A stretch of DNA of 64,000 bases, taken from positions 5,208,001-5,272,000 of the forward strand of contig CAVNZM010000016.1 in assembly GCA_963693365.1 (NCBI GenBank), in the 5' to 3' direction. Origin of the DNA: Amoebidium appalachense. Its lineage: Eukaryota; Ichthyosporea. Positions within the stretch are counted from its first letter, which is position 1. Each line of letters starts with the position of its first letter. This document shows, piece by piece, positions 63,328 through 64,000 of this stretch. The position numbers and the translations under genes were made by a program. A model generated the notes under the pieces. It was not told where the DNA came from. It did not search any database and saw only the letters and a list, made by a program, of their open reading frames with translations.

Positions 63328-64000
63328 CCTCCCCCTCCCCCCCCCCCCCCCCCCCCCGCCCGCGTCCCATCCCATCCCACCACCCCAAACACCCACGCAC
63401 AACACACACACGTGTTTGCTCAAAACACCCACACAACACACACGCGTGTTTGCTCAAAACACCTACGTGTCCTTTTGTGCATACTTACGCAGTGTCCAAG
63501 ATGTCTCACAACTTGTGAAAACAACACACACATATCATTTATCACAGAGAGGTTCTCACAAAATCTACCTCCCCCCCCCCCCCCCCCCCCCCTCTCCCCA
63601 TCTCGCCGCCCTCCCTTAAACTAACGACCGCCTCTGCCAATTTAGCCGACTGTGCGACGAGCCACATTGGTCACGTCATTCATTAACAAATGTCACGAAG
63701 CCGTTTTGGCGCTTAGCTTTAAAAAAACCCTAAAATATATGTTGGCATTGGCAATGTGACATGACATTATAACGTCTCTTGATTGGTGCAAGACATCTTA
63801 GAAGTGTGGCTCTCGGCTGCTCACCGCCCCAAACGTCAAAATGATAGAAGCGGTGGTTGGTTTAAGAAATTTAGAAGAAAAATTAAAGATGCAAGCAATT
63901 TCCTGTGAGTGCACACGTACCCTCGGTGCGGTAGGAGCAACATCCTTAAGAAATCGGGATCTGCAATCAGAAAGTTCGCACCTATACATCTGCACATATT
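62795..64000 (+). repeat. segmental duplication, copy 2 (runs off the window)
   Basis: It matches 24405-25570 in order and orientation, including the roughly 60-nt C tract, the CA-rich parts, the CTGTCCATTATATCTACACA block and the 40-nt sepiapterin reductase exon 5. It is cut by the window end, so its full extent is unknown. Confidence 0.9.
63921..63960 (-). pseudogene. orphan copy of sepiapterin reductase exon 5
   Basis: The 40 nt and both splice sites (acceptor GATTGCAG, donor GTACGTGT) are identical to 25511-25472. No copy of exon 6 or later exons is found downstream (lower coordinates), so in this window it cannot give a functional enzyme. Exons 1-4 of a second copy could lie beyond the window. 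Confidence 0.7.

Overview
This window is nuclear DNA from an intron-rich eukaryote, most likely a free-living protist; I cannot place it more precisely. The evidence is spliceosomal introns with GT (once GC) donors, AG acceptors and phase-consistent exons, TAA, TAG and TGA all used as stops, and non-LTR retrotransposon remnants. Introns and intergenic DNA are full of long G or C homopolymers, (GT)n/(CA)n arrays of up to about 340 bp, (GA)n/(CT)n arrays and a dispersed intronic repeat family. Most long apparent open frames (poly-Pro/Gly, Cys-Val or His-Thr repeats) are translations of these simple repeats and are not genes.

Layout. 1-1043 (+): 3' end of a multi-pass membrane protein gene. 1510-3240 (+): decayed non-LTR retrotransposon with a reverse transcriptase. 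6656-13870 (-): seven-exon DUF1336 (EDR2 C-terminal-like) gene. 14.2-15.0 kb: nest of inverted repeats around a second 3' fragment of the same retroelement. 16180-17322 (+): intronless Cj0069-like ATP-grasp-type gene with a decayed tandem copy of its 3' end. 20510-30119 (-): complete nine-exon sepiapterin reductase gene. 30.9-32.8 kb: retroelement remnant and two small inverted-repeat elements. 33192-33886 (-): possible three-exon small gene of unknown function. 34318-40842 (+): nine-exon GTP cyclohydrolase I gene whose first exons encode an RRM, in phase with the enzyme. 46826-59727 (-): complete sixteen-exon MATE transporter gene. 60.7-61.3 kb: another retroelement 3' end. 62.0-62.3 kb (-): a fascin-like exon. 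62.8-64.0 kb: a segmental duplicate of part of the sepiapterin reductase gene, including an intact copy of exon 5.

GTP cyclohydrolase I and sepiapterin reductase catalyse the first and last steps of tetrahydrobiopterin (BH4) synthesis and lie head to head, about 4.2 kb between start codons. The middle enzyme, 6-pyruvoyl-tetrahydropterin synthase, was not found. The MATE and DUF1336 genes have no obvious pathway link to this pair.

The observations most worth following are: (i) the possible RRM-GTP cyclohydrolase fusion; (ii) an intronic repeat family whose recognised copies all lie antisense to the host gene; (iii) (CA)n arrays running straight into 3' splice sites and (GT)n arrays starting at 5' splice sites; (iv) the partial duplication of sepiapterin reductase; (v) the intronless bacterial-type gene. 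All exon models were built by eye from splice signals, reading phase and recalled family patterns; none was checked with RNA or a database.
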